From Chamaelirium japonicum (taxonomy: Eukaryota; Streptophyta; Magnoliopsida; Liliales; Melanthiaceae): DNA of 64,000 bases. Below, piece by piece: positions 29,101 through 42,112 of this stretch (its first letter is position 1; every line of letters starts with the position of its first letter). The DNA lies in assembly GCA_947650365.1 (NCBI GenBank), contig OX393552.1:44293740-44357739 (forward strand), given 5' to 3'. The position numbers and the translations under genes were made by a program. The notes below the pieces were generated by a model. That model saw only the letters and a list, made by a program, of their open reading frames with translations. It searched no databases and was not told the DNA's origin.

Positions 29101-32100
29101 ATTAGGAGGGTAAAGATATGTTAGTTCCATCCTGGATTCCTGGTACATCATGAAGCATTTGTATCCTTCGTTTTCATTCAGTTACCAAAACAGGCTATAT
29201 TTAACTTCAGGATCAACCTTTCTTCGACTACAATGGTACCAACATGACTAACAAAAAACTCCACGATCTTCAACCAGGATGGTATCAGCCATCACTACCA
29301 AAATTTTCCATTTGAAGCCTGATATACTTTCCTAAAAAGCTTCTCCGTTACTCGTTCCAGATCATTTTTTGTACTTACAGGGACTTCAATATAAAAAGAA
29401 CGAAAGAATGTCCAATAGCACACTAGTATTTCTCCTTTTCTCATTAAAATAAGGTATGAGCCAACATCCACATGCCCCAGCCCATTCAAATGGGGACCTA
29501 CTTTGCCATTCATTCCTATTATGAGCGTCTAATTTTAGCTTTCTTGTTCTAGCAAAATCAATCAAGTGATACCTTATTTCTAGAATGGTTGCCCGAATTG
29601 AACAGTCAGGAGTGATCTCATTAACACTTAAAAATGTCTTGTACTTTTCGTTCTTTTTCCAAAGCAAGCTAACACCCATATACACAATTATTGTAATACA
29701 ATATTAACTCACCATCCTGGTTATTATACTTCTTTTTACAAAATATGATCAATTTACCTTAATGAAAGGGGTTCGTCCGTGTAGATTGAGTGAGGTGAGT
29801 ATTGCTTGTGATTGTTGGTGTGGTTGGTGTTGGGTGGGATAGGCATGTACACCATTATTTGCAATTTGTGCAATCCAAATCTCAGCAATGAAGACAATTT
29901 ATGATTCCCTTCCACACCTATTCCATTTTTGGTCTTTACCATAGCAATCTAAGTATTTCAGAGGAAGTGTTGGAGTAGCACCAATTGAGGACAAAATGTT
30001 GAAAATGTTAAGATGGTATGGGTGTGTACAACGGAGTAGCTGCCTAAGAAAAATGCCTTAGAATATTGTGGACAGAGCAAGAAAGAGGAGGGGAAGAGGT
30101 AAAGTAACCTTGATGGAAGTTGCTAGAAAAGATAGGAAAAGCTTTCTGGAATAATAAAGATAGGCCTTAACAAAAAAGAAAGACAAAGAAGAATTTATAA
30201 GGCCGACACTGAATACATCGGACAAGGCTTGATAGTTACAGATATGGTTATGGTCTTTATCCTAGGACCCAGGTGACAGACATTACATTTCAAAACTCAG
30301 TGAAGGGAACAAAGCAAGGATCAAAATACCGGCCGGTACGAACCGTACCGGCCGGTTCAAACCGGGAATCGGACCGAACCGCACCCGTATCCAGTCGATA
30401 CCGGTTGCGAGGATTAAATCGCGTAAATACCGGCCAGTTCGACCAAATACCGGTTCGAACCGGCCGGTTTGAACCGGTTCCGGGTATGAAGCATGGTTTT
30501 GGGTGGTTTTTTCATTCCGGTTTTATTTTTTTAGGCATCTTTCTTTATTCCCACATGAGGTGAAGCTCCATACTAGCTGGATTTGCAAGATTTGAGCCAA
30601 AAACTCGGATTTGCAATATCAAAATCATATTTGAAGGTATGTTTTCATAATTTTTTTTATTTTTCTTTTGTTTTGTTGCATTTTTTTTGAAAAAAATCAA
30701 AGAATTGTGGTGAAAATGTTGAAACGAGCTAGATCTATGCCATCAAAGCTTAGATCTATAGATCTATAAGCATCATCTCCAAATTTGTATGATCGTTTCA
30801 TACAAATTTGGGGGGTTTTCAATTTTCGTTTCTTTTTTTGTATTTTTTTTTTAAATAAACCAAATAATAGTGGTGAAAATGTTGATATGGATCAAATCTA
30901 TGCCATCAAAGCTTAGATCTATAGTCTCCACGACCATACCCTATATACACCGGCAGCACTTATGAAGACAACACATGTGTCTTCGATTCACATAGTATGG
31001 ATTTTGGAGATAGTGGGAATGTTGGTGTTGAACATGGAGGTACTGGGGGTGCAAATGATAGTGGAGTTAGAGAAACCAGAGGACAGTGGCAACAACCTTA
31101 TTATGGACATGGAAATCCTCCATCACACTACCCACCACCATATTATCCTCAGCCAGAGCCAGAATCATCGATGGGTAGCATTGGGACTCCCCGTACGAAC
31201 TCCTTGGAAGTTCGTACGGGGAGCCTCAATATCAGTCATTTGTGTATGATTTCTTCCAATATCCGACATTGCCGCCATCTGGTCATCCACGAGGCAATGA
31301 TGATGATGATGAAATGTCGCCTGCCCGAAGTTCCATGCGGTACTAAGTTACTCAGTCTAAGTAGGTAAAAATATCTAATTCTCTACTCTTGTAAGTTATG
31401 GATATGCATTTTATTTGCTAAACATGTTAGGAGTTTTAGGACTATGAATTTGTGTTTATTATGTGAAATTGTAAAATATGACTCATGTAGTCGTATTAGT
31501 TGTGTAATTCATGTTTGTGCAATGGTCATGAATTGTTTTGTAATCCTTAAGCATAATACTAGGCTAATCTAACACATACAATTTAATAACTATATCAAAT
31601 TCCACAATTTAGAATCATACAGTGAAAACAGTGACTTTATAACTTAAAAAGACCGGTACATACCTATAACTAGTTTACTAATGAAAAAAAAAACATCACA
31701 AACCAGTATTTTAGATTATTCTGGATTTTTTGATTATTTTTTCAAATTTTTTTGAAACCAAAAATCAATTCACACCGGTATGGACCGGTTCGTACCACCC
31801 GATTCGAACCTTTTTTCGGCCGGCCGATAATTTGTCCGCGACCGGTATTTTTATCCATGGATCAAAGTCACTTCGAAGGTTTATCCTTTTTTTCCTTTGA
31901 GAGATCATATTGTGAAATACTTCGCCATGGTGTTTTTGCATTTGAGTTTCCAAAGATTCTTAATAGAATAATGAGCTAGTAGAGGGTCAACTACGAGACT
32001 ACGAAGTTGACATGGACAAACAAAATATGGCAGGAAATGAAACAATTTGTTTCTTGAGGTATTACTTTATGATACTCTATTATAATGTAGTAACCCAAAC

Positions 32101-35100
32101 ACCAACAGTACCAATTTCGCAAAGTAACCTCTCCAAGCAAGAGAAACTAACAACAAGATACTTATTTTAGCAAGTCAAGGCCTTAATAGCATGCTTGATT
32201 ACATTAAGCACAGTAAATTACCCTTTACGTGAACAAAATCGAACAAGGATAATGTTGCCTGAACATGCATTTACAAGATATTATTTAGTAAAATGCATTC
32301 AGTTTGAGTCCCAAGAAAAGTAGTACAAGTGAATTGGGCCCAATCCCAGGCCCTCATCTAAAAATTAATTGTGAAGTTGTTCTTGGATATTCGATTCATG
32401 ATCCCATTTTGAAGTCCACAAAGGACTTGTAGACACCATAGTTCCAAGAAAAGGATTCTACTAGGAATCTGTGGATAAGGTACATTGAAGTGTTTTTTCA
32501 GATTGTTGAAAATCCCTTAATATACTTCCTCTTCAAAAGATGTATCCAGATGAAACCACATAGGATAAAAAAAATGGAGGGAAGGTGCTACAACTTGAAA
32601 ATAAACTTATATTATCAATAACTTGTGGACTGTCAGGTGAGTGCATAATTACCTCCATGTTCTGATCGTGTAGAGTCAACAATAACTCCATCCAGTGTAC
32701 GAGTAGTGCAATGAAATATAACCTAGAAAATTAACCACCTCATAAGTATCCCTGTAGCCTGAGAATGGTACAATATGGGACAATAATCCAGGAATCTTGA
32801 GAGAAACATGTTAGAACAGTTAACAGCAGATTATATGTAAATTGCAAATGAGTGGCAACAAAAATAATAAGTAAGCACCAAGTGAAATAGACAGAGAGTT
32901 GATTCTACAATTTTTTAACACACATATTTCTAGGCAGTTTATTGTTAAGAGAAATTGAAACTGGAATGTCTTATTGCCAAAATATATGTGAGACAGATTG
33001 CTTCCGTTTTGCGAGACAACATTGCTCCTGCTTTACGACCTAATAAAGCGTCCAAAAGAATACAAAAATGATGCATCCTACTCAGGTTATAACCTGCTGG
33101 GATAGCTCATTTCACACAATTACAGTCTCGTTTTGGCATGTGGAGAATTACAGTAGGTCCACATATGCTCTAATTAACTCTCACCAGCAAGCGAGAGAGT
33201 ACAAGAAACATGTAATTACTAATGGGAAAAGAATTCTCTGTTATTAACCAAAATAATAACAGAAATATGACAATAATAAAAAGAAAACTAATGTACCGAT
33301 CTCCAACATTTACTTTCTAATGGTTCCTGCCTTTTTCATGTATAACGAACGAGGAATCCAAGTCACCAAAGACAAAAAAAAAAAGAATGTGTAATAAGAA
33401 AACGAACTCAACACTAAAGTACAGGGGCCAAACAATCAAAAGGAGTCATGTACAAAATATAATTCAATGAATTTCGACAACAATAAGTAAAATATTGTAA
33501 ATGAACACTGAAAACATCTCAGGATTTCAGTTATCCAAGTGCTTCTTGGGGATCTACATCTAAGTTAACACAAAATTGTTTCTTTTTTGAGCACGAAATT
33601 TTTTTATTGCTTAACCAAGCAGACCAATCATCAAATGTTCCAACAGAAGAATACATTGTTCATGGATTATACTTTCATACTAACAGAAAGTAACAAAAAA
33701 ATTATAGAGATTACCTGATCTCCCTCTACAGGTTTTTCAGTACCTCCTCCTGATCGGATGATTGCTTTCATAAAGCTTCCAGGAGTGATGTTTTTCCTCC
33801 TGAGCAGCATAAAGGAATGGCAGGTAATTACTAGAACAGTTTCATCTTAGTGAATGGAAAGAGAGCACTTAACTACAACAAGAGGCAAAAAAGATGCTAC
33901 TAATGAAGCTGTTCTCCTGACCAGGACTGGCTGGTCGTTACTAGAAATGTTTTACCTTAGTAAATAAAAAGACGGCACTTATCTACAGCAAGAGGCAAAA
34001 ATGACGCTAGTAAATGTAGTGAAGGAAAATAAAACTATTGAAAAGAAAAATCAGGAGCCCCAGGCATGTAAACTTTCAAATTTTATTTGATAGGACATTT
34101 AAACAATTGGATCCCATAAATAGTCTAAAGCTTAAATAACGAAATATAAATTCATACACCAGAAAACCTTGATATGGCCTGCTTTCTGCATACCAAATTT
34201 GGGAATGATACCAAAGAACACCTTTTCTGCATTAGATTATCACAGGCACAGCACATTCCTGATTGTTATTAGGGGGGATAACAAGGCATAGTTGCATATA
34301 ACTGCTGGATTTGGGACCAATACAATCTTTTGGTGATACAAAACAAAAGTGAAGTTGGAATTTAATATTTTAATTAGAAACAGTTCTGATAGAGGAGCAC
34401 AAGCAGGTGTTGACAACATCTTTTGTTATTCATAGGCACATCAGTCCAAAACTCATCACTCGCATGAAATTTCAATCATTAAATCAATGAATGGTTTCCT
34501 TTGCACAGAATTCTAGCAAGAGTGAAAACATAAGACACATGGCACAGTCCACAAATTAAAAGAATAACATAAGAAATAGGATTCAATGTGTTTGTGTAGA
34601 AGGGAAGACTTCCCCCAAAAAACAAGCATGTGGCCTTGTAGGATTTGAGAAGAAAGTATGGGAAAGAGAGGGAAGAAAATCCCTCACACACGGAATAGTA
34701 GTCACAGACTCCCCTGACCCGCGAGCGGGTCCCACGGGAAGAGAGAGTTCAGACCCTTGTCGCATTGAGGAGTAGATTTTGATCCTCTCTTTCCTTCTTT
34801 TTTTTGCTTCCACTAACATAAACTTAAGTTGGATGATTGGATTAGTGAAAGGTCATCCCCAACAGAGAAGAGAGAGGGGAAAAAGAGAGGTAGAATACCA
34901 AATCGAGCTCTTCTAAAAGACAATTCAGCAAATTTAATTTATCAAATTTATTGCATAATAAATTGAAATTGACTTCCAAGGGATGGAGGCCCCATCATTA
35001 TACTTAACGATCTATGATTTGTAACTCAGAAATAGGAACATAACCCCAGTAAAAATAAGACTACAACCACTTAGGTACTTCTAATCATAATTTTCCAATT

Positions 35101-38100
35101 TTCTGTGAATTTGTACATATAGATATAGGAATAGGACAAGGAAGAGAACTCACTTGTAAGTGGGAAGACTTTGGCCTTTTAGGATTTGAGAAGGAAATAT
35201 GAGAGAGGAAAAGAATCCCTCTCCTAAGGGGACTCCTCTCACCAGCAGGTGGGTCCCATGGGATGGAGTTTTAAACGCTTTCCCTCGAGAGAGTAGATCC
35301 CGATCCTCACTCTTTTTTCCTTTCTTTTTTTTTTTTGCTTCCAATTAAACATCAAACAATGTTGTTTTAGCTTATAATCATTATCCTGTAGTTAGGCTAC
35401 GTTCTTTAAAAGTCATTGCTGCCTTTCTCACCAAAAGGCCAAAAAGACCCTCGCTTTGACCCAAATTACATCTAAGTCCTATATTGCTGTAAGAAAATCA
35501 AAAAGGTACCTAGAACCTATACAAATAATAAAAATACTCAAAACGATTCCTAGCAAGGTTCCGGTTAACTATACTTACTCAATTTATACACACTTAACTT
35601 TTAAGTGCCCGATGGATGCTCCTGCATCACTTGGTCATGCACAAATCAAGACCAACCATGGTCTATCCTTCGTGCAAATCAAATAATGAACTACAGTCTT
35701 AGTTAATAGAAACCCGACTGATGTGCTGCAGGACTATATTGTACGAGGCACATGCACAATTGACCTCGTTCACGGAATGACTTGCTAGCGAATGTAGCAA
35801 GTTGACACCAAATATTTGTGGTGCACTTGCAAAGGACAATAGGAAACAATTTTTGTGGCCTGCAAACACTCACATGATATCAGGCATTTGGTATGCAAGT
35901 GTCGCATATAACATGTATCAAACACTCACATGATATCAGGCATTTGGTACTTCCCATATAGGTCATCGGATAGTGGACCTAGGTTAAGTGCATGATACAA
36001 TTATCCTTGTCTAGTTGGCACGAACCCGACCTCCTTCCAAGCGTCAAAACCTTGTACATAATGGTCACACTAATTTTTTCTCTTGAGAGACTAAAAACTC
36101 CCAAAGAGATGAATTGAAAATTCCTCTATTCCAATCCCCAACACTCATAGGTGCTAGCGAAGTGAGGCCATCTAGGGAGACTCAAGTTCCAAAAACATAT
36201 CGTGTTTGATTCACACAAATTTTAGGCAAAAAAAACAAAATAAAGTAGGCAAAGAACGAAGAAACATATTTTTCTTTTGTAATTTTATGAAAAGAGAAAT
36301 TTTAAAAAATAAAAAAGAACTGATTTTTAGAGGTTTCGTAAGTATATATGGGGACTTGATACAATGATATGACTTTGAGCCATGTATCCTATGTTTGATA
36401 AGCATTAGCATATAATTAACTTTCAAAGCCACAGTTGTTGGTATAAATTGAATTTAATGTGGTTTATTTGATTCTAATTGTGCTAAGTGGTAAAACATAT
36501 CTTGGAACAATCTATGCTCAAACGACCTAGGAAGCATCAGGATTATATGGGGGTTTTAGCCATAAACGTCACAAAGAGTCATTGTCGATACTTACCCTAT
36601 CGTACTAGTAGGCAAACAATAAATAAACTTCATTAAAGACTTGAACCTTCAAGCGGGCCTCAATTTTTTCCATAAGCTACCATTTAGTTGCTTACCAACA
36701 AGGTATATGCATTGATATTAGGTCCTCGATCTCAAGGAATGGTAGGGGTTTGTCTCAACAAAGTTCGAGAATTCAGGTTTGGATTCGGGTTAAGACCGAG
36801 TGAAAGAAAAACTTTGGCCATTTTGTAAAATATTAAACATCAGAAAAAGGATGTCCACAAATTCAAATAAGTTTGGTCTAGTACGATTGGCATGGGCTTG
36901 ACTTGGCCAGGGTCGAGTTTAGGTCTAGTGTTCGACCTATTTTGTTTGATTCAGCCAAATCGACTCTAATTCAGCATGTTTAGGACCTGATCCAGTCGGT
37001 TTAGTATAATCAGATCCGAACCGCGGATATTTCAAGCTTGGGGAGGTGTTCGCTTCAGATCAACCAAAATCCGAAACAGATCAGATTTGGGGGTGCTCCG
37101 GAGCGGATAGGCGAGAATCCGAACTGATTCAGGTGACGGTTTAGGTTTGAACGAATCATCGAAGCATGGGTCTCAATGTCGGACCATAAGCAAGCAAGTA
37201 TACTATCAAATGGAGTTTAGTATAGCAAAAAAGAAAACAATGCATATATGCTCTTAAAAACAGTTTATTGTGTAGTAACCCCTCCATTTACAAATTGCAT
37301 ACATTACCTCAAAAATATTTGGTATGTGATGTTCAACCACTCAATTTAGATGATGGTCGAATAATGTTAAGTTCAAAGAGATAAATGCCCTTGGATTTAT
37401 ATCTTTTAGAACTTTTCAAAAGAGCTATATGCAAAAAAAGTTAAGAACATAACACATAGCTTGTATACATTAGTTTAGAATAAACAAATAGAGTTTACAC
37501 ACAAGTCGTAAAGCTCAAAATAAGGAGGGTATTTGGGAGAGTATAAAGGTAAGAAAAGAAGGGTTAATTTCATACTACAAACCAATGTTTAAAAAGTCGG
37601 ATTGAACACTGAACCAAAAAGTTTCTTGGTCCGGTCCAAAGTGGTTCAACTGTCGGTTTGAAAGGTTGAACCGATTAAAGTATGTTACATAATTTTCTAT
37701 CGATACATATTTAGTGCTGGTTTTCATAAAGGAAAAGTTGGATCTGCAGTTTTGGTATTACGTGTTATGTGTTTGTGACATGGTCATCATTAGCTCGAGC
37801 CCTAGTTGTCGTGCTCTACTTTTTTAGAGCTCAAATTACACATATGACACCTTGCTTCAATGTGCAATTAATTACATTTTAAGTGGTCTAACAGGTTTTA
37901 ATGCTAAAGCATTTGGTTCATATGGGTTTTAGGCAGTCTTTTATCCAATCAAAACCAAACGAGAACTAGTACCGAATCAAGTCCAATTGGGTTAGTGAAC
38001 AATCTGGTCCAATTTTTAAAACATTGTTGCAACCTAACCGCAACTAGTCTTGGAGCGCGATATATATGAAAGAGTTTCAATAGATTTTTCTTCCCTTCTC

Positions 38101-40821
38101 AAGGCTATTAGCCATAGGAAAATTTAAAGAATGCAAACAATCGGATACTATGTAAATGAAATGATGAAAGTAATGACCTCCCATATTTAATTTCATCCAT
38201 ATGTTTCTATCTTCCAAAATGCACAAAACAAGTATATAACTCCCATATTAGAATCAATCTGATATAGGACGCGACACCCACATCCCACACACCCCGCACA
38301 ACATGGTGGCCCACATGAAAATCCCAGCCTAGCAGCCTGTTTAGTTTTTATTTTATTTTTATCATGTGTGTTTGAGTATTACTAGGAGTCCTAGTCTTGT
38401 TCTTATTGGAGTTGTAATCTTTTGGATTTGTTGTCTATTTAAAGGGCCCTAATCTTCACTTGCTATATAGTTTCATGAAGGTAAAAATTAGAAATTTTTC
38501 TCTTCTACCTTCTTGGTGGATTCCAAATTTATTTGCTTGGTGGATTTCAAGGTTTTATCAACAAAAACAGTGTTCTTCGTCTTTCCCATGCGTCCGAAGT
38601 TTTCGATCATGTTCTTCATCTGGCTCCTCTGCATCAAGTACTATCAAAGCTTCATGCATGCACTCCCTACTACGCCAAGTGGTATCCGAGGTTCGTGACC
38701 TAGCTGCCAACTACGCAGCAATCAGCCCTCATCCTAATGACCTGTGAGCACAGGCTCAATCCTTATCTTCTTGGAAGTTAGACCTCAAGTCGCATAGTCA
38801 AATTTCCTCGATCAGTCTCTATACCTAGTTTACACAATACCCAAATCAAAAAATTGACCACCTTTTTTCGTAAACCATGAGCCTAAGTCCTCATTCACTA
38901 AGAAGATAGGATGCCTTCATGGAGGGTATGTAGGGCTCGACAGCTAATCTTTGGGTAAACAATGGTGTCCTATGACATCCCCAAATAAAGAACAATGGTG
39001 TCCTCCTACGACATCCCCAAATAAAGCCATCGGGATCGATCAAATTTCCATCGCCGTTGTTGATGTAACATTGTAACTATCATATCTCCTAGACTGGGAT
39101 ACACCGATACTTCAAAACAGGTGCCGTACCCGTATCGGATACTTCCCGATACTCCGATACGGCCCGATACGGCGGGATACGTATCCGATACGGCTACGAA
39201 GTATCGGAATTAAAAAAAAAACAAAAAAAAAAAATCCGATACGGCGGGGATACGGGCCCGATACGTCGGGGATACGGCCCGATACGCCGGGGATACGGCT
39301 CGATACGTCGGGGATACGTCCCGATATACCGGGGATACGGCTCGATACGTCGGGGATACGGCCCGATACGTCGGGGATACGTATTGGGTCTAAATATATA
39401 ATATTATACATATATATTAGAGGGCTAGGTTCCTATGACATGTCATAGGGAGTACCCTATGACATATGGTGAATTAGTAATGCTAGAATGTTTGGAATGT
39501 GCTGAATTTTTTTGAGGGTGATCACCTTACCTTAGATAGAATGTCTACAAAAAATCAAAGCATTCTAAAACTTGTTGAGGCATCAAATACTAGAAGCTTT
39601 ATCGGCCATCAATTTTAACCGTTAAATTGAAAATCATATTTGATGCCTCTAGAAGTTTTAGAATGAGCCGATTTTTTGCGAGGGTCCTATCTAAGATAGG
39701 GTGATCATCCTCATAAAAATTCAGAACATTCTAAATATTCTAGGGTTACTAACTCACCATATGTCATAGGGTACTCCCTATGACATGTCATAGGAACTCA
39801 TTTTCCTTTATATTATATAGGATAAATTACACATAGACCCCCTGTATTATGAGCGATGATCACTTACACCCCCTATAGTTTGAAAACCCAAAACATAACC
39901 AGGAGGGGGTGCAAATGGTGTGTTTTTCGAAATAAAGGTGGGGATTTGTTGGGTTTTAAACATGAGGGGGTGTAAGTGATAATGGGTCAAACCCATCTGG
40001 TGAATCGCACTAATTGGATGCCACGTCAACTGGTGTAACGGACGGATGTGATTTTTTTTCGGTTATAACTTAACCTCAGATCGCTCAGACTGAGATCCCG
40101 TGGCCGCCCTTGTTGGAAAGCAAGAGAGGGGGAGCGACCAGGCGGCGACCACACCAACCAGGTGACGACGACGAGGCAGCGACCACACCGACCAGGCGAC
40201 GACGACGAGGCGGCGACCACACCAACCAGGCGACGATGACCAGTGCTCATGTTTTTTTTTTTCTTCTCTTCTCCTTTTCTTCTTTTTTGCTGGACGGACT
40301 GAGTTTCGCTCGGATTGATAGGGTTTCGGCCGCCGAACCTTGCCGATTTCGGCCGAAATCCACCTTTCCGGTCTTCTGCTGGACAGATTGAAGGGCAAAG
40401 TTGCTTTTCTGGGTTTTAAATCCAAAGCCTCGAGTGAGTTTTGCTCGGATTGTTAGGGTTTCGGCCGCCGAAACCTTGCCGGTTTTGACCGAAACCCTAA
40501 CAATTAGGCTAAAACCCACCTTGTCGGTCTTCTGCTGGACGGATTGAAGGCACAGTTACTTTTTTTGTTTTTTTTTTTCAAATCACATGATTAAAGGAAT
40601 GATCGAAGGGTTTTTTTAAAAATCCAAAGCCTCGTGTGAGATTCGCTCGGATTGTTAGGGTTTTAGCCGCCGAAACCTTAACGGTTTCAACCGAAACCCT
40701 AACAATCTGACTGAAATCCACATTGCTGTTCTTCTGCTGGACGGATTGAAGGTACAATTATTTTCAAACTATTTACTATTCATATTCTAGCACAAAAATG
40801 ATTATATTTAATTATTAATAT

Positions 40822-40853
<32 letters not shown>

Positions 40854-42074
40854 AAATTACAAACGTATCCCCGCCGTACCGCGTATCCTAGTTTTTTAAA
40901 AATCCACGTATTCCCGTATCCGTATCCCCGTATCCGTATCGGTGCTTCCTAGCTCCTAGACCACCTCTCTCTTCCCATCGTTTAGTTCCTTCCCTCCCTC
41001 AGCACGTTGAAGAAGAGCATGAGAGAAGAACAAACCACCAAACCCACATGATGTTTGGCGAGAGAAAAAGCGAGGAAGATGTTATTTTTTACTATTAAGG
41101 GTGGGATGAGAGAGAGACAATGTGAAAGGTTGAGTTAGTTCTTAACCCCACCTAGCTTATGTCGCATTAACATCGAAAATGGAGCCCAAAAGCAGGGCGT
41201 CCCGTCACAATACCTAATCCACACGAGACCCAAATCCAAACATTGGCCACTAGTCATTATTGGGGACAGCAATGGTGTGGTTTTGGGCAAAACCGAAACC
41301 GCACCACAATAACGAACCGCCACACTGAAACCGCACCGCACCGCGACGGTGTACCATTATGTAATACCAAAAACACACCATACGGTACGGTGTGGTACGG
41401 TTGCGGTTTATCATTATAATGGCCTAAACGATGCAGTTTTATGTAGTTTTGGTCAAAACCGAAACCGCACCGCTACACCGAAACCGCACCGCACGACAGT
41501 TTTATATTTTGGCAAACCAAAATCGCACCATGCGGTGCGGTTTACCACGGTTTTTGGTTTTAAACCGCACCGATGCCATCCCTAGTCATTACTTCCAACC
41601 CCTGCTTTGTCTCCTAAAGACATGAGCCTAAGTCCTCATTCTCTAAGAAAATAAATTGCCTTCTTGGAGGAGCATGTAGGACTCAACAGCTGGTCCTTGG
41701 CTAAATAAGGGTGTCCTCTTGTAGACTCGACATCCCCAAATAACACCATCAAGATCAATCAAATTTCTATCACCTTTGTGGATATAACTATCCTAACTCC
41801 TAAACCACCTCTCTCTTCACATCGTCTAAGCTCCTTCCCTCCCTCAGCATGTTGAAGAAGATCATGAGAGAAGAACCAATCACCTAAACCACAAAATATT
41901 TGGTGAGAGAAAAAGCGAGAAGATGTTATTTTTGCTATTAATGGTGGGAGGAGGGAGACGATGTGGAAGTTTCCAGGTTAAGTTAGTTCTTAATCCCACC
42001 TAGCTTTAGTTGCATTAACATTGGAAATGGAGCCCAATGGGAAGGCATCTAGTCACATTTGTCTAAATTAGGAA

Positions 42075-42112
<38 letters not shown>

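Larger units (their letters stand above)
26727..32652 (-). other. PAS1 intron 3 (5.9 kb)
   Basis: It contains a diverged tandem duplication (about 26,960-27,170), an RTE tail (29,960-30,262) and a hAT element (30,315-31,859). Positions 27,170-29,950 and 31,870-32,650 show nothing recognisable. Confidence 0.85.
39094..40952. mobile_element. hAT-type element with perfect 8-bp target duplication (1,859 bp)
   Basis: CTCCTAGA flanks both sides (39,086-39,093 and 40,953-40,960). The termini CTGGGATACACCGATAC and GTATCGGTGCTTCCTAG are inverted; the right end belongs to the same family as 19,717. The left part has about 20-bp GGGGATACGGCCCGATACGT repeats (39,240-39,385). The right part has three copies of a block with GCTCGGATTGTTAGGGTTT and CTTCTGCTGGACGGATTGAA (about 40,304, 40,436 and 40,638). 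A foldback is nested at 39,429. No transposase is present. Confidence 0.8.
38875..42055 (+). repeat. Direct duplication of a 0.4-0.5-kb block; left copy split by a hAT element
   Basis: The left copy is 38,875-39,093 plus 40,953-41,220. The right copy is 41,622-42,055. Shared landmarks in order are CATGAGCCTAAGTCCTCATT, GACATCCCCAAATAA, CACCTCTCTCTTC, AGCATGTTGAAGAAG or CACGTTGAAGAAG, GAGAGAAAAAGCGAG and CATTAACAT. The two hAT elements occupy the break and the junction. Confidence 0.85.
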
